32,332 bases of DNA, taken from assembly GCA_009903405.1 (NCBI GenBank), contig PRCZ01000014.1, forward strand, positions 1-32,332, written 5' to 3'. Positions 12,372 to 20,394 of the stretch are shown here, piece by piece (the stretch's first letter is position 1; each line of letters begins with the position of its first letter). Below the pieces are notes generated by a model. That model did no database searches. It saw nothing but the letters and a program-made list of their open reading frames with translations, and was not told the origin of the DNA. Position numbers and translations under genes: made by a program. The DNA comes from Candidatus Methanophaga sp. AG-394-G06 (GTDB lineage: Archaea > Halobacteriota > Syntropharchaeia > Alkanophagales > Methanospirareceae).

Positions 12372-15059
12372 ATGGGAATAGCGATTATAGGTGGTGGAGT
12401 TGCAGGAATAACAGCAGCTCTTGATCTTGCAAACTCGGGCTATAAAGTCTATCTGGTAGAGAAGAATGCGGAACTCGGTGGTAAGATGGCGGAGCTTGCA
12501 GAATGTAAGGTCGGGCTATCACCAAGGGTAGTAGAAATAGAGAATCATCCGAACATAGATCTGATGCTATCAAGCGAGTTAGAGAGTTTGTCAGGTTCTG
12601 CGGGTAATTTCACGTTGAAGGTGTCGGGTACAACAGTAGAAGCAGAGAGTGTGATATTAGCCCCGGGATACGATGTCTTCGATAACATAGCGAAGAGTTA
12701 TGGATTCGGGAGTCCTGATGTTGTCACGTCATTAGACTTTGAAGGTATGCTGCGTGCAAGTACCATGAGTGGAGAATTGTTACGACCTTCAGACAATAAG
12801 CCGGTGAAGAAGATAGGTTTCATCAAGTGTGTGGGGTCGCGATGCCAGGAGAATGAGATATGCTCTACTGCATGTTGCGCATACACGGCGAAAGAGGTGT
12901 GGGTAGTGAAGGAGAGATACCCGGACATTGATGTATCGGTCTTTTACATGGACATACGAGTATTTGGCAAAGATGAGGAGCTGGTAGCAGAGTTAAAGGA
13001 CAAATATGGTGTGAAATACATAAGGTCGCGGGTTCCCGAGGTGATACCAGAGCGCGGGAGTCTAAAAGTAAAGTACGAGGATTTAAAGAAAGGCGTAATT
13101 GCCAATTTAGACTTTGATCTGATAGTTCTTGCAGTTGGTCTTCTGCCGTCAAAGACATTAGGCAGGCTTTCCGAGATAACAGGTGTAAAAACGGATAAAT
13201 ATGGGTACGTTGAGACGAGCATAACGAGCCCGCTGGAAACGAATATGCCAGGTGTGTTTGCTTGCGGCACGGCAACGGCACCGATGAAGGTGCGTGAGAG
13301 TGTTGCACAGGCAAGCGGTGCAGCGTTAAAGGCTGCGATTCTTTCTCAGCGGACAGAGCCTATTCCGGGTCAGGAAGAGCGGAAATACATTGAGGTCGGC
13401 GATGAGCAGAAGATAGGCGTGTTTATCTGCGGCTGTGAAGGCGAAGTGGCTGATTCTGTGGACATACCTGCGGTTGTAGAGCAAGTGAAACAGTTGAGAG
13501 ATGTTGTCCTTGTGAATGGCGATACGAACACAACGAAAGAGGTGCTGGAAGCGATAGAGGGCGGCATTGTAGATCAGGGGTTGAACAAGATCGTATTTGC
13601 AGGCTATACACCGCGGGAGTATGAAAATATATTCAAAGATGCAGTAGCGAAGGCGGGATTAAATCCGTATTTGCTTGAGTTTGTAAACTTAAGGGAGCAA
13701 TGTGCCTGGGTACATGATAAAGCGGAAGCGACAGTAGTTGCGGCTGGTATGTTACGGATGGCAGTAGGGCGAGCGAGGTACCTTGAAGCGATTCCGATTG
13801 AACAGTATCCAGTGATCCCGAAAGCACTTGTTATTGGCGGTGGCGTGTCAGGAATGAATGCGGCGCTTGGTATTGCCGATGCAGGCTATGATATATGTTT
13901 AGTGGAGAAAGGGCCAGAGCTTGGTGGCGGTTTGAGAGAGACGGGGGAACTACAAAGCGGCGAGAAAGCTTCCGATGTACTTAAAGAATTAGCTGATAAG
14001 GTAGCGAGTAATAAGCGGATAACCGTATATAAGAATGCAAAGGAAGAGAACGTTAGCGGAAGAGCAGGTTCGTTTAAGGCGAATATAGTCGGGGATGGTG
14101 TGAACGAGGAGATAGAATTTGGCGCTTGTGTAATTGCAACAGGTGCAAAGGATGTAGTGCCAGAAGGTTACTCGGGAAAGGAAGTGATAACGCAAGCGGA
14201 GTTTGGGAAGATGCTGGGCGGTACGGTATCGGCAAACACAATTGCTATGATTCAGGATGTGGGTGAGGGTGTGGCTGCAAAGTATAGCAGTATCGAACTG
14301 GTAGCAAATGCGCTGAAAGCGAAAGAAAAGAACCCCAATTTGAATATCTTCGTACTATATCAGGACATCAAGACCTACGGTAAGTGGGAAGCGCTATACA
14401 AAGAGGCAAGAGAAAAGGGCGTTATATTCCTCAGGTATGAGAATGCACCGAAATACGAAGGTGGGATTGTCACGGTCTTTGACGTTATACTAAACGATGA
14501 TGTACAGATAAAGCCTGATTTGGTAGTACTCAGCACGCCAACAGTGCCTGCAGAGGATAACGAGCGATTGAGCAAGATGTTCAAGATACCACTGAGAAAT
14601 GGATTTTTTATGGAAGCGCAAGAGCGACCGAAGATGGTGCTGACTCCGGTAGACACAGTGAACGAGGGCGTGTTTATTTGCGGTTCCGCTGTTTACCCCG
14701 CAATGATAGATGAGTGCATGGCGATGAGCACGGCGGCAGCGTCAAGGGCATGCGTGCTGCTGGCGAAGAATTTCATGGAGACGCCTGCGGTGAGTTCGGT
14801 AGTTGACGAGCAGATATGTGTTGGGTGCGGCGTGTGCGTGGATGTGTGCCCAGTTGAGGCGATCGAGCTGACTGAAGAGCTGATACCTGTTGTCACTTTC
14901 GGTGTGGCGACGGTAATAAGCGGAATGAAGAAGGTTGCGAAAGTCGGCGATGGCTGTATAGGCTGTGGAAGTTGTGCCTCTTATTGCCCGTCCGGTGCGA
15001 TGTCGTTGAAGCACTTCAGAGATAGGCAGTTGTACGCTCAGTTGGACTATGCATTGTAA
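12372..15059 (+). CDS. hdrA: Double-length HdrA (two flavin domains, two ferredoxin motifs)
   Basis: 895 residues from ATG 12372 (GTG 12366 is the other choice; GGTGGTG lies 5 bases before the ATG). Part 1, residues 1-340, is an extra HdrA-type flavin half: GGGVAG at 7-12, FIKCVGSRC with more cysteines (ENEICSTACC), and AVGLLPSK. Part 2, from about 346, is a whole HdrA: the N-terminal domain (GVFICGCEGE, NPYLLEFVNLREQCAWVH), a second flavin site GGGVSG near 486, and C-terminal ferredoxin motifs CVGCGVCVDVCP (about 815) and CIGCGSCASYCP (about 860), ending in LYAQLDYAL. Part 2 lost the cysteine motif that part 1 keeps. HdrA is the bifurcating flavin subunit that exchanges electrons with ferredoxin; two flavin halves may replace the homodimer. 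T-rich terminator follows. Confidence 0.9.
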   Translation: MGIAIIGGGVAGITAALDLANSGYKVYLVEKNAELGGKMAELAECKVGLSPRVVEIENHPNIDLMLSSELESLSGSAGNFTLKVSGTTVEAESVILAPGYDVFDNIAKSYGFGSPDVVTSLDFEGMLRASTMSGELLRPSDNKPVKKIGFIKCVGSRCQENEICSTACCAYTAKEVWVVKERYPDIDVSVFYMDIRVFGKDEELVAELKDKYGVKYIRSRVPEVIPERGSLKVKYEDLKKGVIANLDFDLIVLAVGLLPSKTLGRLSEITGVKTDKYGYVETSITSPLETNMPGVFACGTATAPMKVRESVAQASGAALKAAILSQRTEPIPGQEERKYIEVGDEQKIGVFICGCEGEVADSVDIPAVVEQVKQLRDVVLVNGDTNTTKEVLEAIEGGIVDQGLNKIVFAGYTPREYENIFKDAVAKAGLNPYLLEFVNLREQCAWVHDKAEATVVAAGMLRMAVGRARYLEAIPIEQYPVIPKALVIGGGVSGMNAALGIADAGYDICLVEKGPELGGGLRETGELQSGEKASDVLKELADKVASNKRITVYKNAKEENVSGRAGSFKANIVGDGVNEEIEFGACVIATGAKDVVPEGYSGKEVITQAEFGKMLGGTVSANTIAMIQDVGEGVAAKYSSIELVANALKAKEKNPNLNIFVLYQDIKTYGKWEALYKEAREKGVIFLRYENAPKYEGGIVTVFDVILNDDVQIKPDLVVLSTPTVPAEDNERLSKMFKIPLRNGFFMEAQERPKMVLTPVDTVNEGVFICGSAVYPAMIDECMAMSTAAASRACVLLAKNFMETPAVSSVVDEQICVGCGVCVDVCPVEAIELTEELIPVVTFGVATVISGMKKVAKVGDGCIGCGSCASYCPSGAMSLKHFRDRQLYAQLDYAL

Positions 15060-15068
15060 TCCACTGGG

Positions 15069-15101
15069 TACGTTTTTATTTTTATTTATTTCTTTTTATT
15101 T
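15069..15101 (+). terminator. T-rich archaeal terminator after the hdr operon
   Basis: Successive T runs (CGTTTTTATTTTTATTTATT then TCTTTTTATTTT) start 10 bases after the hdrA stop codon, as expected for T-tract-driven archaeal termination. Confidence 0.6.
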
Positions 15102-15118
15102 TGAATAATTGAGAAAGG

Positions 15119-15144
15119 CTCCGAGATTATTGTTGCAATCGGAG
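15119..15144. other. Stem-loop upstream of the DUF362 gene
   Basis: CTCCGA-G-ATT pairs with AATCGGAG, an 8-bp stem with one bulged G and a small loop, followed by six A residues. Role unknown: end of the hdr transcript or a leader element for the gene at 15232. The remaining interval to 15231 contains a weak TATA-like CATTTATC near 15165. Confidence 0.35.
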
Positions 15145-15231
15145 AAAAAATTTTGGACAAAATTCATTTATCAAAATCAAGATTTACTTTGTGTAAAGAG
15201 GAAATGAAATACAAAGATGCAATAAAATAAG

Positions 15232-16461
15232 ATGAATATAAAATCACTGCAGCCAACTCCATTTAGCGATGACTTGTCTAATCCTCATGTCCACATCGCT
15301 ACGGGAGAGGGAGCATATGATAATACGAGAGCGGTTCTCGCACAAATCGACCTCGCTGCGGTCAAGGGCAAGCGAGTTCTTTTAAAGCCGAATGCAGGGC
15401 GAATTGCCACTCCCGAATCGGGTATTACAACCAACCCCCAGGTTGTAGCGGCAGCAATTGATCTGTTCCGCGAGGCAGGAGCAACTGTCGCCGTTGGTGA
15501 GAGTCCAATACTCGGCGTCAAAACAATGGCCGCATTCGAAGCAACTGGTATTGCGTCTGTTGCTCGCGAGCGCAACTGTCCTTTGATAGATATGGACGTT
15601 CGGCAGCCCGTTCATGTGATCGTCGAAGACGGCGTTGCAATACAGTCGCTTACGGTCTGCCCAGAAGTGGTCGAGTACGACGTTGTCGTTTCAATCCCGG
15701 TAATGAAAACCCACATGCACACAGTCGTTACGCTCGCAGTGAAGAATATGAAAGGATGCCTGTGGCGCCGTACAAAAATCGAGCTCCACATGCTGCCTCA
15801 AATTGAGGATGTGGGTGACAAATCGCTTAATATCGCCATTGCTGATATGTCATCTGTTCTTCGTCCGCATCTAGCGATTGTTGATGGCACTACCGGTATG
15901 GAAGGGCTGGGGCCAAGTGCAGGCCAGGCGAAGAAACTCGATCTTGTTGTGCTTGGGATCGATCCATTCGCTGCAGATGCGGTTGCATGCGCACTCATGG
16001 GGCTGAATGCAGAGGATGTGCCACACCTGCGTATTGGCGCTGAGCGAGGATACGGGGTGATTGACATCTCCAGAATACATGTGAATCCGGATACATGGCA
16101 TGATTTTTGCTCGCCTTTTGAACGCCCTCCCGAGAACTTATCGATACGGTTCCCTGGTGTTACAATACTTGATGAAAAGTCGTGCAGTGCCTGCCAGTCT
16201 ACACTTTTTATGTTCCTGAAACGATACGGTGATGAGATGTTCAACTACTTCCCCCAGCAAAAGAATGTTACTATTGCAATTGGGAAGGGGCATGAGTCGG
16301 TCCCATGCGGTACGCTCTGCATCGGTAACTGCACAGAACAGCATAAAAAGCAGGGTGTTTTTGTTTCCGGATGTCCACCTGTAGCGAGTCAAATCATGAA
16401 AGCGATCTCCGAACGTGATCCGGATGAAAGTTCAGACGTACATCCTTTTGTGCAGAAATGA
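15232..16461 (+). CDS. DUF362 domain protein with a C-terminal cysteine-rich tail
   Basis: 409 residues. The DUF362 fold is visible from VLLKPN (49-54) through SPILG, then VVVSIPVMKTHMHTVVTLAVKNMKG (150-175) and IVDGTTGMEGLGP (216-228). After residue 310 come CSAC (Cys318, 321) and a cluster PCGTLCIGNC (Cys359, 363, 367) with SGCPP (Cys381), which could bind an iron-sulfur cluster. The biochemical role of the family is unknown; members often lie near ferredoxin and redox genes. The coding sequence looks more GC-rich and varied in codon use than the genes beside it, perhaps a transfer. It has its own upstream region and no convincing Shine-Dalgarno. Its 3' end overlaps the facing methyltransferase gene by about 68 bases. 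Confidence 0.82.
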   Translation: MNIKSLQPTPFSDDLSNPHVHIATGEGAYDNTRAVLAQIDLAAVKGKRVLLKPNAGRIATPESGITTNPQVVAAAIDLFREAGATVAVGESPILGVKTMAAFEATGIASVARERNCPLIDMDVRQPVHVIVEDGVAIQSLTVCPEVVEYDVVVSIPVMKTHMHTVVTLAVKNMKGCLWRRTKIELHMLPQIEDVGDKSLNIAIADMSSVLRPHLAIVDGTTGMEGLGPSAGQAKKLDLVVLGIDPFAADAVACALMGLNAEDVPHLRIGAERGYGVIDISRIHVNPDTWHDFCSPFERPPENLSIRFPGVTILDEKSCSACQSTLFMFLKRYGDEMFNYFPQQKNVTIAIGKGHESVPCGTLCIGNCTEQHKKQGVFVSGCPPVASQIMKAISERDPDESSDVHPFVQK

Positions 16462-17071
16462 CAACAAAGCCGCCTCTTCCAGAACCGTCTTTAGCCGGCT
16501 CAGTAGCTGTTATCTTTCCTGGGTTTTTGAATATTGTTTGACAAATTTTGATATGACCGTAACCTAATTCTCTAACCCACTTCAAAACCTGATTAACCGA
16601 GTAAAAGTGGGCATATCTATAAAACTTACTATCCTTCTTTTTTGATTCATATGCCTTGCCAAGAAAACTATCACTATCTATCATTCCGATTATAATATAT
16701 CCGCCGGATTTAATAACTCTTGTTGATTCCTGGAGTGCAAGCATAGGATTTTGTAAAAAGCATATTGTTGTGGTCATCAAAATAAAGTCGAACGACTCAT
16801 TATCAAAAGGGAGTTCCTCTGCTTTTGCTTCATATACTTCTATTCCACGCTTTCGTGCAATATCCGCCATCGCTCTTGCAGGTTCCACACCCATTTGGAT
16901 ACCCATAGGAGCCGCAAATCTCCCTGTGCCTACTCCTACTTCCAAACCTTTACTGTTTTTTGGTATGAACTTTCCTAAAGCTAGAACTTCTGACTTGTAG
17001 GCAAACGGGTTTTCATCAAACCACTTATCATATTCTTCTGCCCCATCTTCAAATATCGGAATTTTTCCCAT
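16394..17071 (-). CDS. Class I SAM-dependent methyltransferase (Methyltransf_11 type)
   Basis: 225 residues from ATG 17071. Motif I is LEVGVGTGRFA, followed by acidic GVEPARAMADIA, the DFILMTTTICFL strand and the helix plus strand of VIKSGGYIIIGMID. The substrate is not evident: small-molecule methyltransferases of this type modify quinones, sugars, metals or arsenic species. A GTG at 17104 would add 11 residues, but a TATA-like AAAATTTATAC just upstream puts the transcription start at about 17072, so a leaderless message from 17071 fits better. The domain should end near GGFVVISAQK; the last 15 or so residues come from reading through the 3' end of the convergent DUF362 gene, suggesting a lost original stop codon. 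Confidence 0.82.
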   Translation of the reverse strand: MGKIPIFEDGAEEYDKWFDENPFAYKSEVLALGKFIPKNSKGLEVGVGTGRFAAPMGIQMGVEPARAMADIARKRGIEVYEAKAEELPFDNESFDFILMTTTICFLQNPMLALQESTRVIKSGGYIIIGMIDSDSFLGKAYESKKKDSKFYRYAHFYSVNQVLKWVRELGYGHIKICQTIFKNPGKITATEPAKDGSGRGGFVVISAQKDVRLNFHPDHVRRSLS

Positions 17072-17089
17072 TTTTAATTGTATATAAAA

Positions 17090-17104
17090 AGTATAAATTT
17101 TCAC
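17090..17104 (-). promoter_or_regulatory. TATA-like promoter of the methyltransferase gene
   Basis: Read on the minus strand, GGTGAAAATTTATAC is BRE/TATA-like and sits about 25 bases from the ATG at 17071, consistent with leaderless transcription. Confidence 0.4.
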
Positions 17105-17117
17105 CTATTTAATTTAG

Positions 17118-17182
17118 GACGCGGATTTACACGGATTTACACGGATTTGATTTAATCTGCGTTAATCTGCGTTAATCTGTGT
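17118..17182. repeat. CGGATTTACAC / AATCTGCGTT hairpin repeat, full copy
   Basis: Three CGGATTT units spaced by ACA (left) face three AATCTGCGTT/AATCTGTG units (right). The two halves are near reverse complements and could fold back. It occupies the divergent interval between the methyltransferase and cofE. Confidence 0.65.
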
Positions 17183-17285
17183 CAATAAATATTTATTTTA
17201 GTTGGATATTATGCTTTCTTGAGAAAGTATATGTTTAATTTAATTTGAAGTTCTTGACTAATGAGATAAGAGGGGGAAGAAGAAA

Positions 17286-18050
17286 GTGCAGGAATTCGCG
17301 AAGCATCTGGAACTAATAGGCATGGATAACCTACCGGAGATAAAAGAAGGCGATGATTTGACCGCCTTATTCCTTAATGCATTAGAGGAGAAAGACTTGG
17401 GTTTAGAAGACGGTGATGCAATCGTATTCACATCTAAAATAGTATCAAAGAGCGAAGGCCGAGTCGTTGACCTTCTCGAAGTGGAAGTGGGCGAGGTGGC
17501 GGAGCAGATGGCAAAAGATACGGATAAGGACCCAAGAATCGCGCAACTTGTACTCAACGAGGCAAAAGAAGTAGTGAGAAAGATGCGGAATCATATCATT
17601 GTAGAGACCAAACATGGCTTTGTATGTGCAAATGCGGGCGTAGACGAATCAAATGTAGAGCAAGGCAAGGCGGTGTTGCTGCCCGAAGACCCGCAACGGA
17701 GTGCATATCTGCTCAAACGGGATATAGAACGGCGTAGTGGCGTAGATATTTCAGTTCTGCTCTCGGATTCTTTCGGTCGAGCGTTTCGAGATGGCGTAAC
17801 CGGCACATGCATTGGTGTTTCCGGCATTCCCGCTTTACTGGACAGGAGAGGCGAGGAGGACAGGTTTGGAAAGGTCGCAATGGTAACAAAAGAAGCGATA
17901 GCAGATGAGATATGTGCGGCGGCGAACCTTATAATGGGTGAATTCAAAGAGGGCATACCGATCGTTGTTGTGCGAGGGTTGAAGTTGAAGCGCTGCGAAA
18001 GCGATATAAAAGAAGTTCTGTTCCCTCGGGAGGAAGACCTATTCAGGTAA
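17286..18050 (+). CDS. cofE: Coenzyme F420-0:L-glutamate ligase
   Basis: 254 residues, the length of archaeal CofE. Recognisable parts are the N-terminal LELIGMDNLPEIKEGDDL, DAIVFTSKIVSKSEGR, the segment HGFVCANAGVDESNV, DISVLLSDSFGRAFRDGVTGTCIGVSG and the C-terminal IPIVVVRGLK. CofE uses GTP to add one or two gamma-linked glutamates to F420-0, making the coenzyme that the FrhB-like subunit at 9844 is expected to use. The start is GTG 17286, with a GGGGG purine run about 10 bases upstream. It stands alone and is flanked by two copies of the same repeat (17118-17182 and 18064-18094). Confidence 0.92.
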   Translation: MQEFAKHLELIGMDNLPEIKEGDDLTALFLNALEEKDLGLEDGDAIVFTSKIVSKSEGRVVDLLEVEVGEVAEQMAKDTDKDPRIAQLVLNEAKEVVRKMRNHIIVETKHGFVCANAGVDESNVEQGKAVLLPEDPQRSAYLLKRDIERRSGVDISVLLSDSFGRAFRDGVTGTCIGVSGIPALLDRRGEEDRFGKVAMVTKEAIADEICAAANLIMGEFKEGIPIVVVRGLKLKRCESDIKEVLFPREEDLFR

Positions 18051-18063
18051 GTTACATTTTATA

Positions 18064-18094
18064 ACCACAAGATTACACAGATTTTCACGAGAAT
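18064..18094. repeat. Degenerate half copy of the CGGATTTACAC-type repeat
   Basis: ACCACAAGATTACACAGATT followed by TTCACGAGAATAG resembles one arm of the repeat at 17118-17182 with several changes. It lies 14 bases after the cofE stop codon. Confidence 0.4.
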
Positions 18095-18159
18095 AGGGAA
18101 TCTATTACATAAAATACAAATGAGGTATTGCGTAGTAATATGAGTGAGGGTGGTAGATA

Positions 18160-18561
18160 ATGGTCAAGAAATTAGCGGTACTGGATGTGAACAAATGTAT
18201 TGGCTGTATGGAGTGCATGTTTGCATGTTCAAGAAGAGAAGGTAGGGTGGGCTTTGACAAATCTGCAATAAGGGTGCGGTCAGCGGGCGGCATAGAACGC
18301 GGTTTTGTGGTCGTCGTGTGTCGGGTATGTGAGGATCCGCCATGTGTAAAGGTCTGTCCTACGGACGCGTTAAGGGTACGGAAAGGTGGCGGAGTGATAT
18401 TGAACAAGGATAAGTGTATAGGCTGCGGTTTTTGTGCACAGGCATGTATTATGGGTGCTATTTTCTGGGATGACGAGCTGGACAAGCCTATCGTGTGCAT
18501 GTACTGTGGAGACTGCGCAGATTATTGCGTGCATAATGCTATTGGTTTGGTTGATGTATAG
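18160..18561 (+). CDS. Four-cluster [4Fe-4S] ferredoxin-like electron transfer protein
   Basis: 133 residues with 16 cysteines in four complete groups: 13-16-19-23, 54-57-62-66, 86-89-92-96 and 113-116-119-123. This is the HycB/CooF/YdhY-like arrangement of polyferredoxin subunits. It is followed 20 bases later by an aldehyde ferredoxin oxidoreductase gene, so it probably accepts electrons from that enzyme and hands them on. No signal peptide is present; the protein is cytosolic. GGGTGGT lies five bases before the ATG, and a TATA-like TTACATAAAATAC (about 18104-18116) gives a plausible promoter for the pair. Confidence 0.88.
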   Translation: MVKKLAVLDVNKCIGCMECMFACSRREGRVGFDKSAIRVRSAGGIERGFVVVVCRVCEDPPCVKVCPTDALRVRKGGGVILNKDKCIGCGFCAQACIMGAIFWDDELDKPIVCMYCGDCADYCVHNAIGLVDV

Positions 18562-18581
18562 GAAGAGGAAAAAAGACAAAG

Positions 18582-20354
18582 ATGTTAATGAAGGCGGAAG
18601 AACTAAACAGGGTATTGTATGTAGACTTAACGAAGAAGGACATAAAGGTAAAGGATAGAACAGATTTATTTGATAAATATTTGGGAGGGTCTGGTGTTGC
18701 GATAAAACTCCTCGAGGAAGAATGTCCAACCGGCATAGATCCGTTAAGTGCTGCGAACCCGATGATCTTTGCTGTCGGACCACTAACGGCATTATATCCT
18801 TCGGCTTCTAAGACCGTAGCGATGTTTAAATCGCCATTAACCGGTAATCTTGGCGAAAGCCACTGCGGTGGTAGAAGTGCGATGGCTATTCGACTCGCGG
18901 GTTATGGCGCGATAGTCATTACTGGCTCAAGTGACATACTGTTATATCTGGTAATAGCTGGCGACAAAGTAAAATTCCGAGATGCGTCTTCTATCGGGGG
19001 TATGGATGCGCAAACAGTGGGCCGGATATTACGAGAAGCTGAGACCGGTTCTGGTGTGAGAACTATTATACGCACCGGACGAGCGGGCGGGAAACTGGTG
19101 CGATATGCCTGCGCTGTATCTGAGACTTATCGTCATTTCGGGCGGCTCGGGCTGGGTGCAGTGATGGGCTCGAAGAATCTGAAAGCGCTAGTAATATCAG
19201 CAGATAAGAGCGTAGAGATACCAAAAGACAAAAGAAAGGAATATAGAAAGGTTTATGATGAGATACATGATGTTGTGGTAAAAACGGACGCAATGGAGAA
19301 ATACCATGACCTCGGTACCGCAGGCAAGCTATATGAAATGAATAAACTCGGAGGTATGGCATATAAGAATTTAGAATCTGCAAGTGCACCGGAAGCGATA
19401 GGGCGCGAATTATCGGGCGAGAACTTTGCCAACAAATTCCTTTCGAGACGGGTTTCATGTGCGCACTGCCCGGTAGGATGTGTGCATTTAGCATCGCTGC
19501 GAGAACTTTATGCGCCTGGCCATTATTTCAAGACCACCACCATCCCATACGATAACGAGCCAATTTACGCTGTCGGGTTTATGCTTGGAATGGAGCACGC
19601 TGAGGATTGTTTACGTATGATTGATGCGGTTGACACTGTTGGCATGGACATAATGAGTACCGGAGTGGTATTAGCATGGGCGACAGAAGCGTATGGGAAG
19701 GGGCTAATAACGAAGGCGCATACAGACGGGCTTGACCTCCAATGGGGTGATGTTTCAACATATCTAGCGGCAGTAGAGAAGATAGTGGAGATGCCAACGG
19801 AATTCTATCAAAATCTGGCTATGGGTGTTGAGCATGCATCAAGCGTTTACGGTGGCCAGGATTACGCACTTGCATTTGGCGGTAATGAGATGCCGGAGTA
19901 CCATACCGGGATTGCATGCTACATAAATAATCTTACGGGAGCAAGGCACAGCCATCTTGATTCCGCGGGATACACACTCGATCAGAAGTTAATAGGTAAA
20001 GAATTCAGCATAGAAGAGGTGGTGAAATCGCTGATTGCGGAAGAGGAGTGGCGGCAGATACTGTCAAGTCTCGTGGTCTGTTTCTTTGCGCGTGCTGTTT
20101 ATACATCTGAGCGAGTATTAAAGGCTATGGCTGCAATTGGGTTGGAAAACTGGAGCCCGGCGAAGTTAGAAGCGGTTGGTAGGGAGATTCATCGCGCTAA
20201 AATGAACTTCAAATTCAGGGAAGGTTTCGATCTCGCTAAACTTCGTATACCGAAGCGGATTTTCGAGGTGCCTACACCGCATGGGCTCTTAAAGGAAGAA
20301 GACTTGAGAAAGGCTATTGAGATTTATGGCGAGCTGATATCAGCACAAAAATAG
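18582..20354 (+). CDS. aor: Aldehyde:ferredoxin oxidoreductase family tungstoenzyme
   Basis: 590 residues, full length. The N-terminal AOR domain begins LNRVLYVDLTKKDIKV, with YLGGSGVAIKLL and SPLTGNLGESHCGGR. Cluster ligands include CAHCPVGC (about 293-300) with the distal cysteine in VVCFFAR late in the chain. These enzymes carry a tungsten bis-pyranopterin and oxidise aldehydes or carry out related two-electron chemistry with ferredoxin. The family is broad, including members of unknown substrate, so the substrate is not assigned. The gene forms an operon with the four-cluster ferredoxin upstream, a pairing seen for AOR types that need a dedicated electron carrier. ATG 18588 is an alternative start. 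Confidence 0.88.
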   Translation: MLMKAEELNRVLYVDLTKKDIKVKDRTDLFDKYLGGSGVAIKLLEEECPTGIDPLSAANPMIFAVGPLTALYPSASKTVAMFKSPLTGNLGESHCGGRSAMAIRLAGYGAIVITGSSDILLYLVIAGDKVKFRDASSIGGMDAQTVGRILREAETGSGVRTIIRTGRAGGKLVRYACAVSETYRHFGRLGLGAVMGSKNLKALVISADKSVEIPKDKRKEYRKVYDEIHDVVVKTDAMEKYHDLGTAGKLYEMNKLGGMAYKNLESASAPEAIGRELSGENFANKFLSRRVSCAHCPVGCVHLASLRELYAPGHYFKTTTIPYDNEPIYAVGFMLGMEHAEDCLRMIDAVDTVGMDIMSTGVVLAWATEAYGKGLITKAHTDGLDLQWGDVSTYLAAVEKIVEMPTEFYQNLAMGVEHASSVYGGQDYALAFGGNEMPEYHTGIACYINNLTGARHSHLDSAGYTLDQKLIGKEFSIEEVVKSLIAEEEWRQILSSLVVCFFARAVYTSERVLKAMAAIGLENWSPAKLEAVGREIHRAKMNFKFREGFDLAKLRIPKRIFEVPTPHGLLKEEDLRKAIEIYGELISAQK

Positions 20355-20394
20355 GGGGATTTTTGAGCTGATACGCGGAGGTATTAAAATAACT

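Noticed and set aside
12865-13314. 149-codon antisense frame in hdrA
   Set aside because: Ser/Pro/Leu-rich translation typical of the reverse strand of a conserved gene.
15204-15230. Eight-codon frame MKYKDAIK before the DUF362 gene as a leader peptide
   Set aside because: The GAGGA upstream is only one or two bases from the ATG and there is no attenuator structure tied to it; too short to support.
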